The notes beneath the pieces were generated by a model. The model was not told the origin of the DNA. It saw only the letters and a program-made list of their open reading frames with translations, and searched no databases. A stretch of 64,000 nt of DNA from UBA6623 sp965238125 (GTDB taxonomy: Bacteria; Acidobacteriota; Terriglobia; Bryobacterales; UBA6623): positions 2,232,001 through 2,296,000 of the forward strand of contig OZ250179.1 of the NCBI GenBank assembly GCA_965238125.1, read 5' to 3'. Positions 36,114 through 44,169 of this stretch are shown in pieces. The translations under genes were made by a program, and so were the position numbers. Position 1 is the stretch's first letter, and each line of letters begins with the position of its first letter.

Positions 36114-36706
36114 AAGTGGGGTATCCATTTCACTCAGGTAGCCCCAATATCTTGTGGTTGGGCTCACAGCGTTTCAGCATCCCAGTCGGCGACGATCGAG
36201 CGGTAGGGTGTCGGTTCGACCGCCACGGCCTGCTGAACAAGGCGATAGAACAGCTTGCCGCGGCTGCGTGAGCTGCGTCGGTTGAATCGGAAAACGAACT
36301 CGTCGAGGTAGTAGTCCAGATGCTCGTGGCTGATCGCGCCCTGATGGGTGCCCAGCAGCCAGCGTTTCAGCAGCGAGATCGCCTTGTGCCCCCGCGGCAG
36401 CAACTCCGACGCCTGTTTGCGCCAGCCCGACAGAAAGACGATGCGATGCTGGTAACCCTTCTTCGTGAGCGGCTCGTAGCCCAGCCAGCCGTCGGTGTGG
36501 ACCGTGCTGCCGGGCTCGACCGACTGCTCTACGAAGGGAACCAGACTGGCCGCCGACGCGTCCCGCACCCGGCGCATGCGAATGCGCCCCATCGCGACGC
36601 CCTTTTCTTCCACGGCCACTGCAATCAAGGCTTTGGCAGCAAGCCGCCGTAGGGAGTCGGCTTCTGTATGCAGATCATCAAGAAACCAACTGCAACCCGT
36701 GTCCAT
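36114..36706 (-). pseudogene. IS1595-family element, transposase C-terminal part plus one end
   Basis: The minus-strand frame 36706-36164 encodes ~180 residues of an ISXO2-like DDE transposase: ALIAVAVEEKGVAMGRIRMR, the second catalytic Asp in HTDGWLGYEPL, ISLLKRWLLGTHQGAISHEH and YYLDEFVFRFNRRSSRSRGK with the Glu-bearing helix. The N-terminal zinc finger and first Asp are missing. The adjacent end sequence AAGTGGGGTATCCATTTCAC at 36114 is shared with copies at 54021 and 63627. The element is truncated by the region preceding the Tn3-like miniature element. Confidence 0.85.
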
Positions 36707-36791
36707 TGGATAATCGTCGATCCTATCGGGTCCGAAGGGGCCGGAAAACGGACGGCGCGGCCCGGGTGGAGGCGGCGGCAGTCTGGAGGAT

Positions 36792-37399
36792 AGGGTAGCG
36801 CCCAGAATCGTGCGAATTTATACGCTAAGCCTTTCGCTTCGCACGAGACTGCGGTTGAGCTGGTACTCGCGCCGTAGAGGAGGACGTTGTCCCACTCGAT
36901 CGGGCTGATATGGGACAGTAACTCGAAGTTGAGATCGTCCGCATCCGAGCCCGTCTCGCTCAAAACACGATCGATCTCCCGAATCTGCCAATAGATGATA
37001 GCTGCGAGGATGAGAAGCAGGCAGCTCGCCGCGCCGGTTTGGCGTTCGAAGTCGCGCTGATCCAGTCGGGCCAGTCGGCCGTAGTGGACGCACCGGGCGA
37101 GGGCGTGTAGCTGTTCTCCCTTGAGGAGCCCGCGTCGGATCCGCGTGCGAAGCGCCGGCTGGCTCAGGTAGTCGAGGATGAACTCGGTCTTGAAGACGCG
37201 GCCGAGCTCGCGGGTCGCTCGGTAGAAGCGATTCTTCGGCCCATGGCCTACCAGACGCTTGAGTGCGACAGACGCGGTGGTCTGGCCGCTCGCGAACGCC
37301 GCGAAGAACTGTCCGATCCTGTCCCAGTGCTCTGTGATCCAATCGAGGTGGATCGAAACCTCTTAGCGTATAAATTCGCACGATTCTGGGCGCTACCCT
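36792..37399 (-). mobile_element. Tn3-derived miniature element with tnpA 3' remnant
   Basis: This 608-bp unit is bounded by apparently perfect 38-bp inverted repeats (36792-36829 and 37362-37399; AGGGTAGCGCCCAGAATCGT as outer end). Between them, on the minus strand, is the C-terminal third of a Tn3 transposase (HLDWITEHWDRIGQFFAAFA to SHISPIEWDNVLLYG). It keeps the CVHYGRLARLDQRDFERQT segment that is deleted in the 24.6 kb copy, but has a 2-bp insertion near the end (YGASTSSTAV). No clear 5-bp target duplication is visible. It could be moved in trans by a related transposase. Confidence 0.75.
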
Positions 37400-37693
37400 G
37401 GAGTACACCCTAGTTGTCGCGGGGGGTGACGCGGACATCAAACCCGTGCCGGCAATCGAACTCGAGGCGCGGATTAGACGTGCGCACTCGCTGATCTGGG
37501 CCGGCGGACGCCGGGACATCCCCTTTCCCTCGTAAACAGCACGTCTCCCGGATCGGCCCGGAGCGGTCCAGGGCGCGAAGCGGCGCAGCGAACCCTTGAC
37601 GGCGAGGACCGATCTGGAATCATCCGTGGCGAGGGAAAGGGGGTTCAAGAAGACGAAACCGGGCGATCCGGAGACATAGAACGATAACAACCT

Positions 37694-37978
37694 TTATCGT
37701 GCTGTATAAAGAGAGTAACAAACCCAACCGCGGCGGCCCTGGATGAAGTAGTCAAGGACTCGCATCTTGAGCACCGCACTGACGCGCGCGAAGGTATACG
37801 CCATGGCGCCGATCAGCGCCCGGTCGCGCAACCCGACCAGTGACGGTTCCTCGGATTCCGTCCCGTCCGGGTGCTTCGTTTTTCGGACGGTCGCGATGCT
37901 GTCGAGCAGCGCGCGGGCTTCCTCTGAGGTCAGCACGGGCGTCTTGCCCTTTCTAACGACGTGCTTGGAGCCGCGCAC
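37694..37978 (-). pseudogene. Tyrosine recombinase/integrase, internal fragment
   Basis: The 94-residue frame has KTPVLTSEEARALLDSIATV, then PSLVGLRDRALIGAMAYTFA with the catalytic-region Arg in ARVSAVLKMRV, and DYFIQGRRGWV. This is the start of the catalytic domain of phage/plasmid integrases. It lacks the following HxxR...Y part and ends in unrelated sequence. Confidence 0.75.
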
Positions 37979-38057
37979 GGCGTGAGCCGTGCCGATGGTT
38001 CAGGTAGTTTCGTATGGGGAGGGAGTTTTTCTTTGGGCTCCGGGGGGTTGATGACCC

Positions 38058-38246
38058 TCAGGTGCTGGTGAACAGAGAGGGCTCTGGTTCCGCGAGCTCT
38101 TCCGCCACCTGTCGAATCTCGTCGATCTCCTTCATCTCCTCAACCTCTTCGGCGGCGGCGTTGGGTACCAAGAGTTGTACGTGGGCAGTCTCGGTCTCGA
38201 TCACTTCTCGGAGCTTGTCAAACACGAGGGTATAGTCGGTGGTCAT
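38058..38246 (-). CDS. Small acidic protein downstream of the Clp-fold protease
   Basis: This 62-residue, strongly acidic protein (VIETETAHVQLLVPNAAAEE; VEEMKEIDEIRQVAEELAEP) sits behind an excellent AAAGGAGGCACC ribosome-binding site. It begins 14 nt after the protease stop on the same strand, so the two are probably co-transcribed. It is largely helical by eye. No family is recognised. It could be a partner, substrate or adaptor of the protease; that is inference from position alone. Confidence 0.65.
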   Translation of the reverse strand: MTTDYTLVFDKLREVIETETAHVQLLVPNAAAEEVEEMKEIDEIRQVAEELAEPEPSLFTST

Positions 38247-38260
38247 TTAGGTGCCTCCTT

Positions 38261-39439
38261 TTAACTCGTCGGCGTCAGGAGCCGCTTCTTGCTCTGGGCC
38301 TCGACCTGCTGTCTGGCCTGCACGAGGTCGTGTACAACACCACACGTGGGGCATTGTAGCTTATTGTTTGCTGGAAACGACAGGTGACCGGGTTGGAGCA
38401 GCGACTGCACCCCGAGATTCCCCTGCACCTTCATCACGGTGTTGCACTTCTTGCACGTGAGCTCGACGATCGCTTGGTTCACCTTATCCTGCGTCGGCAC
38501 CTTCATCGGCGCAGGTGCCTCCACGATGTTGACACGCTCGAACCGGATGATCTGCGATGTTGGCGTCTCGAACAGCTTGAAGATGTTGGACTCGAACGTC
38601 ATACGCAGAAGTATGTAGTATCGGCGGATTGCATCAGCGAGTTCGTGGTTCTCGCCGAAATTCGTGATTCGCAGACCGAGCTCGTGCAAGTCGCTGATCT
38701 TGATCGACCGCCCGTGTGTCTTCCACCGGCTGTGGTCACTGAGGGCGGTCGCAATCTCATTAGCCCTTTCATACTTCTCCTTCTCGGTGACGGTCTCACC
38801 CGACGTGCGGTGCTTCGTCCAGTCCTTGAACTTGTAGCGTTCAAGCCACTTCCGGACGAGTTCGACGGCGAACTCTTGGGCGTTGTGTGCATGTTGGAGT
38901 TCACCAGGGGAGAGGTTCTGCAGCATCGGGATATGGATTCGGTTGAGCTTCCCAGTCTCCTGGATCTCTTGCTTGATTTGGGCCATCCCTTGGAGAAGGG
39001 CGTGGGCTGAGAAGAGCTTCCCCTTCTGGAGAATCTGCGCATCGATGGGGCCGAGCGCAGATTCATCATTCATGAGGATTTCGTCTCCGGCCATGGCCAG
39101 AATCGTACCGGCGCTCTTTGCGGTCCCTGGAACAATGACTCCCATTGAGAGGAAATTTTCGCGGATCAAACGCACGATATCCTCGGCGGCCTCGCCTGAT
39201 CCTCCGGGGGTCTCGAGAATGAGGTCAATGGCGTCGCCACCGCCAACGTTGCTCAACTGATCACCGATGGCAAGAAGATCCTCGTGGCTTAGACCGGCGA
39301 GCCGGTTCTGGACGTCGGCGGCGATCACGAGAACGCGGCGTTGTCTCAGTTCCGCGATGCGGCCAAGCTGCTTCTTGCGTTCCCTGTTCAGGTCCGCAGA
39401 GTTGAAACCTTTGTCCAGATATTCGGCGTAGATGCCCAT
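38261..39439 (-). CDS. Clp-fold serine protease (SDH/SppA-like) with C-terminal zinc ribbon
   Basis: In this 392-residue cytoplasmic protein the ClpP/crotonase-fold core has LILETPGGSGEAAEDIVRLI (residues ~73-92), then VPGTAKSAGTILAMAGDEIL with likely nucleophile Ser109, and MNDESALGPIDAQI around 123-137. A long helical middle follows. Near the C-terminus there is a CKKC...CPTC zinc ribbon (ELTCKKCNTVMKVQG; LQCPTCGVVHDL). Members of this SDH family are often next to defence or stress genes. It lies 113 bp downstream of the HTH-metallopeptidase gene on the same strand. No signal peptide is seen. The substrate is unknown. Confidence 0.85.
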   Translation of the reverse strand: MGIYAEYLDKGFNSADLNRERKKQLGRIAELRQRRVLVIAADVQNRLAGLSHEDLLAIGDQLSNVGGGDAIDLILETPGGSGEAAEDIVRLIRENFLSMGVIVPGTAKSAGTILAMAGDEILMNDESALGPIDAQILQKGKLFSAHALLQGMAQIKQEIQETGKLNRIHIPMLQNLSPGELQHAHNAQEFAVELVRKWLERYKFKDWTKHRTSGETVTEKEKYERANEIATALSDHSRWKTHGRSIKISDLHELGLRITNFGENHELADAIRRYYILLRMTFESNIFKLFETPTSQIIRFERVNIVEAPAPMKVPTQDKVNQAIVELTCKKCNTVMKVQGNLGVQSLLQPGHLSFPANNKLQCPTCGVVHDLVQARQQVEAQSKKRLLTPTS

Positions 39440-39552
39440 AATGGTTCAATCAGTCATTTTCGTTTTCCCCATCGTACCGCGCAATTATACCCGGTCTGAG
39501 GGGCATGCATTGGCTCCGAAGAGCGCCTCGGGGGCAGATGCTGGTTGCACCT

Positions 39553-40791
39553 TCACAGCCGAAACTTCGGGGTCCAGGACTCAATGAGGTTTTCCTCTTC
39601 CTCGATCTCTTTGAGCCTCTCTTCGAGATCCAAGGCGGTAAGAACTGTAAGCGTTTTGCCGTAGCTTCCCAAACCGGCAACCTCCTCGGTAATCGGTATG
39701 CTGCGGTCGCCACCGAACCAGTCCTGTAGGTCGGAGGTACCGCCCGTGAGATCCACCCCTCCGACACGATCCACATCTTGATTGAAGGCAAAAGTGGTTG
39801 TGTTCCTGGAAAGCCCTTCACCCTTGCGAATCCAGTTGAGGCCTTTCACTTCCTTCAGGGCGTCCGACATGAAGCAGTAGTTGATCTGGCTGCCCGTGCT
39901 GAGGACAATCGCTAGCGGGTCACGGGAGCACTGGACGTAGCGGATTCCTGTTGCAGTAAGCGAAGTACGGCATAGGCTTGCCAGCTTCTCTATGGCCGTA
40001 AGGCCTTCGCCCGACGTGCACATCGCCTCCATGAACAGCAAACGCGGCATGAGCAGACCAGCTGCGAAGTGGTCGGCTTCCATCTCGTAGCGGTTGCCAG
40101 AGGCAAATCCGGCGCGCGATTCATGAACATCGCCGCCAGCAAGCACGGCATCGATGTGGCCAGACAAGAAGTAGTGCCCGAGTTCGTGCGCGACGCTGAA
40201 GTTCTGGAATCCGATGTTGTCGATGTGGGTCGCGTAGGCGATTCCGAACCTGTTGCCGGAGCGCAGGAGCATGCCGGAGACACCTTGGGTGTGAGTGGGT
40301 TTCGCCCTGACCTCGATACCGAGGGATCGGGCGAGAGCGATGGGGTCCACTGGGAGCGTGGCAATATCGTGCTCCTTGACGACTTTCTCCGCCGCGAGTG
40401 AAGCGGCCCAATAAGGGTCATCGCGGATCATCCGCCCCCTTTCTTTGCCCCGGCTTTTGGCTTTGTCGGCAAGGAGCTTCAGGAAGTCTTCGGCCATTTC
40501 GCGGTCATCGCTGGTCAGGCGATCAAGATGGCGGTGTAGCCTATCGGCTCCGGCGAGGGCCTGGGCATCTGTGACACGGCCCAGAAGATAGTCGGTGGTC
40601 ACCTCTAGGGCGTCCGCAAGCCGACGGAGATTGTCGAAAGAGGGCTTGCGAGTTCCGGTCTCGAAGTGGGAAATGGCGGACGCTTGGAAACGGGCGCGAT
40701 TCGCTAAATCTCCCTGGCTCAAGCCGCGTTTCTCACGGGCCGTGCGGAGGCGTTCTGGAAAGACTTCAGATGGTCGGGTTGACTCTTCCAT
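39553..40791 (-). CDS. Fused HTH repressor and ImmA/IrrE metallopeptidase (CapH-CapP-like)
   Basis: In this 412-residue protein, residues ~12-72 are a Cro/CI HTH (RTAREKRGLSQGDLANRARF, QASAISHFETGTRKPSFDNL). Residues ~130-260 form an ImmA/IrrE zinc peptidase with VAHELGHYFLSGH (HELGH at 202-206) and the downstream Glu in NRYEMEADHFAAGLLMP. The rest is a C-terminal sensor-like region. ImmA/IrrE enzymes cleave HTH repressors after DNA damage, and in several CBASS loci separate CapH (HTH) and CapP (peptidase) proteins do this. Here both activities are in one chain, divergent from the CBASS operon across 225 bp containing a strong palindrome. The proposed role as CBASS regulator is inference from architecture and position. 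Confidence 0.85.
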   Translation of the reverse strand: MEESTRPSEVFPERLRTAREKRGLSQGDLANRARFQASAISHFETGTRKPSFDNLRRLADALEVTTDYLLGRVTDAQALAGADRLHRHLDRLTSDDREMAEDFLKLLADKAKSRGKERGRMIRDDPYWAASLAAEKVVKEHDIATLPVDPIALARSLGIEVRAKPTHTQGVSGMLLRSGNRFGIAYATHIDNIGFQNFSVAHELGHYFLSGHIDAVLAGGDVHESRAGFASGNRYEMEADHFAAGLLMPRLLFMEAMCTSGEGLTAIEKLASLCRTSLTATGIRYVQCSRDPLAIVLSTGSQINYCFMSDALKEVKGLNWIRKGEGLSRNTTTFAFNQDVDRVGGVDLTGGTSDLQDWFGGDRSIPITEEVAGLGSYGKTLTVLTALDLEERLKEIEEEENLIESWTPKFRL

Positions 40792-40861
40792 GACGATTTC
40801 GTATAGTTGTTGGTGACGGATTAAAAAGTACGCGGGCGGTCATTTTTTTGGTCTCATCTGT

Positions 40862-40900
40862 TGACGACTCCGTCAGATTTTACATGACTGTCAAGTAAAA
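40862..40900. promoter_or_regulatory. Palindromic operator candidate between the regulator and the CBASS operon
   Basis: At 40878-40900 the sequence reads TTTTAC, A, TGAC, T, GTCA, A, GTAAAA: 10 of 11 base pairs of a 23-bp palindrome match. Just upstream, 40862-40875 reads TGACG-ACTC-CGTCA, reusing the TGAC/GTCA half-site. Placement in the divergent intergenic region next to an HTH gene makes it a good operator candidate. A TTGACG -35-like hexamer starts at 40861. Confidence 0.65.
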
Positions 40901-41016
40901 AGACAAGGGGGGCCTTCCGATGGCTGCTGGCAGCCTCCAAATCGAGGATATACCCTTGAGACCGAGATCGCCAGATTCAAGGCCAAGATGGGCGTCTACC
41001 TGAAAGAGCTGTATTT

Positions 41017-41994
41017 GTGAGCGAGCCGTTCTACATCCTCTCTGTCGACGGTGGTGGGTTCCGTGGCCTCTTCGCGGCCCACCTTCTCAAGAAGATGGAA
41101 GAGGCTTGGCAAATCGATTGGGGGTGCCGATTTGGCCTGCTGGCCGGAACCAGTACAGGTTCGATTCTGACGGCCGGACTCGCCTCTGGAGTTTCAGCGG
41201 CGGATCTGACCGAATTCTACAAAACTCACGGCAAGGCGATCTTTAGGCCGCGAACCCGGTCCCGTTGCGACATCCTCAAGCTATGCACGAGCAGATATTC
41301 GAGCAGAACGCTCAAGGATTTACTGGATGGCGTGTTCCAGGACAAGACTCTGGGCGAAATTGACGTTCCGCTCGTCTTGCCTTCGGTCGATATCGGTAAC
41401 GGTTGCGTGCATGTTTTCAAATCGCAATATCACGGAGAATTCGTCAGGGACCAAAACGTGCGCGTATCGGACGCCGTCCTAGCATCATGCTCAGCGCCGA
41501 CCTATTTCGACCCACACGTGGTCAACGATACCTACCAGCTAGTTGACGGCGGCCTCTGGGCTAACAATCCGTCACTCGTGGCAGCGATCGATACCCATTA
41601 TCGATTGGGCATCCCGCTTGAAGACATCCGCGTCCTCGCCATTGGCACGGGGAAAAGCACGACGTTCTACCCGCGCAGCAAAGGCAAGTGGAAAGACCGG
41701 CTGGTTGACAGCTGGCAGGGATGGGGATTAGCAACCCGATGGAGGGGCAGCAAGTTCATCGATCTGATCCTCAATCTCCAGTCTGACAACGCCCACAACA
41801 TGCTCTGCCTACTGTTGGGCGAGAGTCCGCTCGAACCGAAACGGGTTTTGCGACTGACGTTCGAGTCGGACCAGCCGCTGCCCATGGATTCCACAGAAAA
41901 GCGACACGATTGGATCGCCAAAGCGGATCACATCTTCACGCACAACGCAGCGAGGATCGCAGCGTTCCTATCGATTGAAAGGAGTTCAAATTGA
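41017..41994 (+). CDS. capV: CBASS effector, patatin-like phospholipase
   Basis: This 325-residue protein has a patatin fold with oxyanion loop DGGGFRG (11-17), nucleophile elbow GTSTG (Ser46) and catalytic DGG (Asp177). It is the first gene of a three-gene overlapping operon with a CD-NTase and an E2-like gene, the arrangement of CBASS loci with CapV effectors. There, a cyclic dinucleotide activates the phospholipase, which degrades the inner membrane and kills the infected cell. The start is GTG, overlapping the stop of a short preceding frame. All catalytic residues are visible, so it looks active. The next gene overlaps its stop (TTGA). Confidence 0.92.
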   Translation: MSEPFYILSVDGGGFRGLFAAHLLKKMEEAWQIDWGCRFGLLAGTSTGSILTAGLASGVSAADLTEFYKTHGKAIFRPRTRSRCDILKLCTSRYSSRTLKDLLDGVFQDKTLGEIDVPLVLPSVDIGNGCVHVFKSQYHGEFVRDQNVRVSDAVLASCSAPTYFDPHVVNDTYQLVDGGLWANNPSLVAAIDTHYRLGIPLEDIRVLAIGTGKSTTFYPRSKGKWKDRLVDSWQGWGLATRWRGSKFIDLILNLQSDNAHNMLCLLLGESPLEPKRVLRLTFESDQPLPMDSTEKRHDWIAKADHIFTHNAARIAAFLSIERSSN

Positions 41995-43196
41995 ACGAAC
42001 ACATTAGCCGTAAACGCCTGAACCGGATTCTCAGGGATCTTTCCAGCGAACTCGATGTTCCGCCATCCAAGTACCGCGAAGCCACGAAGCACTATGAAGC
42101 TGTCGGCGCATGGCTAGATGCGGACGACTCGGAGCTGGCCCGTTACCAACCGTCCATATACCCGCAGGGTTCTTTTGCACTTGGAACCGCAGTAAAGCCT
42201 CTCAGTGACGAAGAGTATGACGTGGACGCAGTCTGTCTGCTGCAACTTCAACCTTTCCAAGTCACACAAAAGCAGCTGAAAGATTTGGTGGGCAACCGTC
42301 TCAAGCATCCGCAGAGCCGCTACAAGGACATGATCGAGCCAAGGGGAGGCGGGCGCCGGTGCTGGACGATCCGGTACGACGACGCGTCGAAATTCCATCT
42401 CGATGTACTCCCGGCAATCCCTGATGACTACGGTTGGTTTGTTGCGCTCGGCGTGCCCAAGGAGTGGGCGGAGACTGCCATCTGCCTGACCGACCGCAAA
42501 ACCTGGAATGACCCAGACCCGGAGTGGCCTCGAAGCAATCCCAAGGGATACATCGCCTGGTTCAAGAGCCGCATGCGTGTGAGCCTCGAAGAGGCCAAGC
42601 GATTCCGCGCGATGGAAATACGCGAGGAAGTGGAGGAAATCGAAGATATCGATGTTCGCACCCCGCTCCAGCGGCTTATCCAGATCCTCAAACGTCACCG
42701 GGACGTGCGCTACAACGGCGACGAGGACAAACCCATCTCGATCATCATCACCACACTTGCCGCGCAGGCTTACAACAACGAAGCCGACCTCGCGGAAACT
42801 GTCCTGGACGTAGTGCCACGCATGCGCGATTACATCGAGGGGCGCCCCGGTGCCTGGCGGGTGCCGAATCCCTTGAATCCAAAGGAGAACTTCACGGACA
42901 AGTGGACCGAAAAACCGCGCAAAGCAGAGCTGTTCTTCGAATGGCTCGACGCGCTCGAGCGAGAGCACAAAGAACTCCTCACTGAGCAGGGTTTCGCAGA
43001 GGTCGGCAACTACCTGCGCAGGGGCTTTGGCCGGCGTGACGCCGAGGCAGCGATGTTGAAATACTCCTCTCGGGAGTCAAGGAAGCAGAGTCTAGCCGCC
43101 GCTGCGCCGGTGGTGCTTACCCCCCGCAAGACCGAGCGGCCAACGACACCGAAGATTGAGTTTTCATCTCGTCCGAGTAAACCGTGGAGCCCCTGA
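41991..43196 (+). CDS. CD-NTase (cyclic oligonucleotide synthase) of a CBASS operon
   Basis: This is a 401-residue nucleotidyltransferase. The Pol-beta-type active site is PQGSFALGTAVKP (GS at 60-61) followed by LSDEEYDVDAVC (Asp77 and Asp79), with the third acidic residue probably in FHLDVLP (Asp138). The helical second half (for example LQRLIQILKRHRDVRYNGDE) is typical of CD-NTases. It senses infection and makes the cyclic nucleotide that activates the adjacent patatin effector. The start is TTG overlapping the capV stop, behind AAAGGAG. The C-terminal tail is basic and disordered (RKTERPTTPKIEFSSRPSKP), ending SP; a C-terminal residue is the site of E2-mediated conjugation in related systems. 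The clade and product nucleotide cannot be assigned by eye. Confidence 0.9.
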   Translation: MNEHISRKRLNRILRDLSSELDVPPSKYREATKHYEAVGAWLDADDSELARYQPSIYPQGSFALGTAVKPLSDEEYDVDAVCLLQLQPFQVTQKQLKDLVGNRLKHPQSRYKDMIEPRGGGRRCWTIRYDDASKFHLDVLPAIPDDYGWFVALGVPKEWAETAICLTDRKTWNDPDPEWPRSNPKGYIAWFKSRMRVSLEEAKRFRAMEIREEVEEIEDIDVRTPLQRLIQILKRHRDVRYNGDEDKPISIIITTLAAQAYNNEADLAETVLDVVPRMRDYIEGRPGAWRVPNPLNPKENFTDKWTEKPRKAELFFEWLDALEREHKELLTEQGFAEVGNYLRRGFGRRDAEAAMLKYSSRESRKQSLAAAAPVVLTPRKTERPTTPKIEFSSRPSKPWSP

Positions 43197-43948
43197 CCCA
43201 TGTGGATGAAGGAAGCCCATCCGAACAGATCGTGATCAACCAGATGACCGAAGTGCACGCTCGGCACCCCAATCTGGAGCTCCTTCGCTACCCGTCGGGC
43301 GCGCTCCGGATACGGGGTGGTGTCGGTTTCTCAATCGAGCAGAGCTCGCATACAATCGAAGACTGCTATCAACTGGATCTCGATATCCCCGACGACTACC
43401 CTGCCTCACCGCCCATCGTCTACGAGACAGAAGGTAAGATCCCCAAAAATTTTGGTCACTTCATGGCGCCAGGCAATTTCTGTCTCGGTGCCCCCGTCGA
43501 GGTCCGACGACGGTTCGCACGGCACAGGAACCTGCTCCGTTTCATCGAAGATCAGATTATCCCGTATTTGTTTAGCTACAGCTACAAGCGAGACCACGGA
43601 ATACTGCCCTTTGGCGAGCGCTCTCACCGAACACTGGGACTGATCCAGTATTACAACGAGTTCTTCGAGACTTCTCTCATTACATCGATGAAGCTACTCA
43701 AGTGTTTGGTGGATGACTTTGCCCCATCCCTGATGGCGTGCCCATGTGGCGGAGGACGCAATCTACGGGACTGCCACGGTCCGAAACTTACGGAGCTTCG
43801 ACCCCATCTGTTGCCTAAGCAGTTCGAGACAGAGCTACGGGAGATGATCAAATTCGTGCGGGCAAAGGGAATACAATTCCCCAAAAGCAAGCGAATGTGG
43901 AAGCAGCGAGAGCGCCAGGGGCAAAAGAGAAACAAGCGCAGGCTGTGA
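43184..43948 (+). CDS. E2-like CBASS accessory protein with C-terminal SEC-C zinc motif
   Basis: This 254-residue protein overlaps the CD-NTase end by 13 nt. Residues ~45-110 form an E2/UBC-like core: YQLDLDIPDDYPASPPIVYE, then IPKNFGHFMAPGNFCLGAP, with His92 and candidate catalytic Cys100 spaced as in prokaryotic E2 enzymes. Residues 186-198 are a SEC-C type zinc site (CPCGGGRNLRDCHG), followed by a basic tail. There is no E1 or JAB domain and no separate genes for them, so this matches the short type II (E2-only) CBASS class. In such systems the E2 primes the CD-NTase through its C-terminus. The SEC-C extension is an added feature. The start is GTG. Confidence 0.82.
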   Translation: MEPLTHVDEGSPSEQIVINQMTEVHARHPNLELLRYPSGALRIRGGVGFSIEQSSHTIEDCYQLDLDIPDDYPASPPIVYETEGKIPKNFGHFMAPGNFCLGAPVEVRRRFARHRNLLRFIEDQIIPYLFSYSYKRDHGILPFGERSHRTLGLIQYYNEFFETSLITSMKLLKCLVDDFAPSLMACPCGGGRNLRDCHGPKLTELRPHLLPKQFETELREMIKFVRAKGIQFPKSKRMWKQRERQGQKRNKRRL

Positions 43949-44169
43949 TCTGCACCGGTAGCGAAGAGATCTGTGAGGTGACCCCTTTTCAGGAGGGTGT
44001 CCCAGGAATAGTTGAAGGTTGGTACGGTGGTGCTCCTCCGATTCCGTAAAATCGGGGGCGCTGAAATCCAAAAGGAGAACCGCCGTGAAACGAAAATACC
44101 ACGCTGTCAACAGCAGTTCCAAGGGGACCGCAAGAACCATCCAAAACTTCTGTGTTAGCGGCGGAGATG
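43949..44169. other. Intergenic segment between CBASS and IS5, possible IS debris
   Basis: A short plus-strand frame from the GTG at 44084 (KRKYHAVNSSSKGTARTIQN) has an AAAAGGAGAA ribosome-binding site and looks like the first residues of a gene interrupted by the IS5 element at 44170. I cannot assign it to a family. Confidence 0.3.

Noticed and set aside
36792..37399. Complete Tn3 transposon
   Set aside because: Only the last third of tnpA is present and there is no resolvase inside, so it is a miniature derivative.
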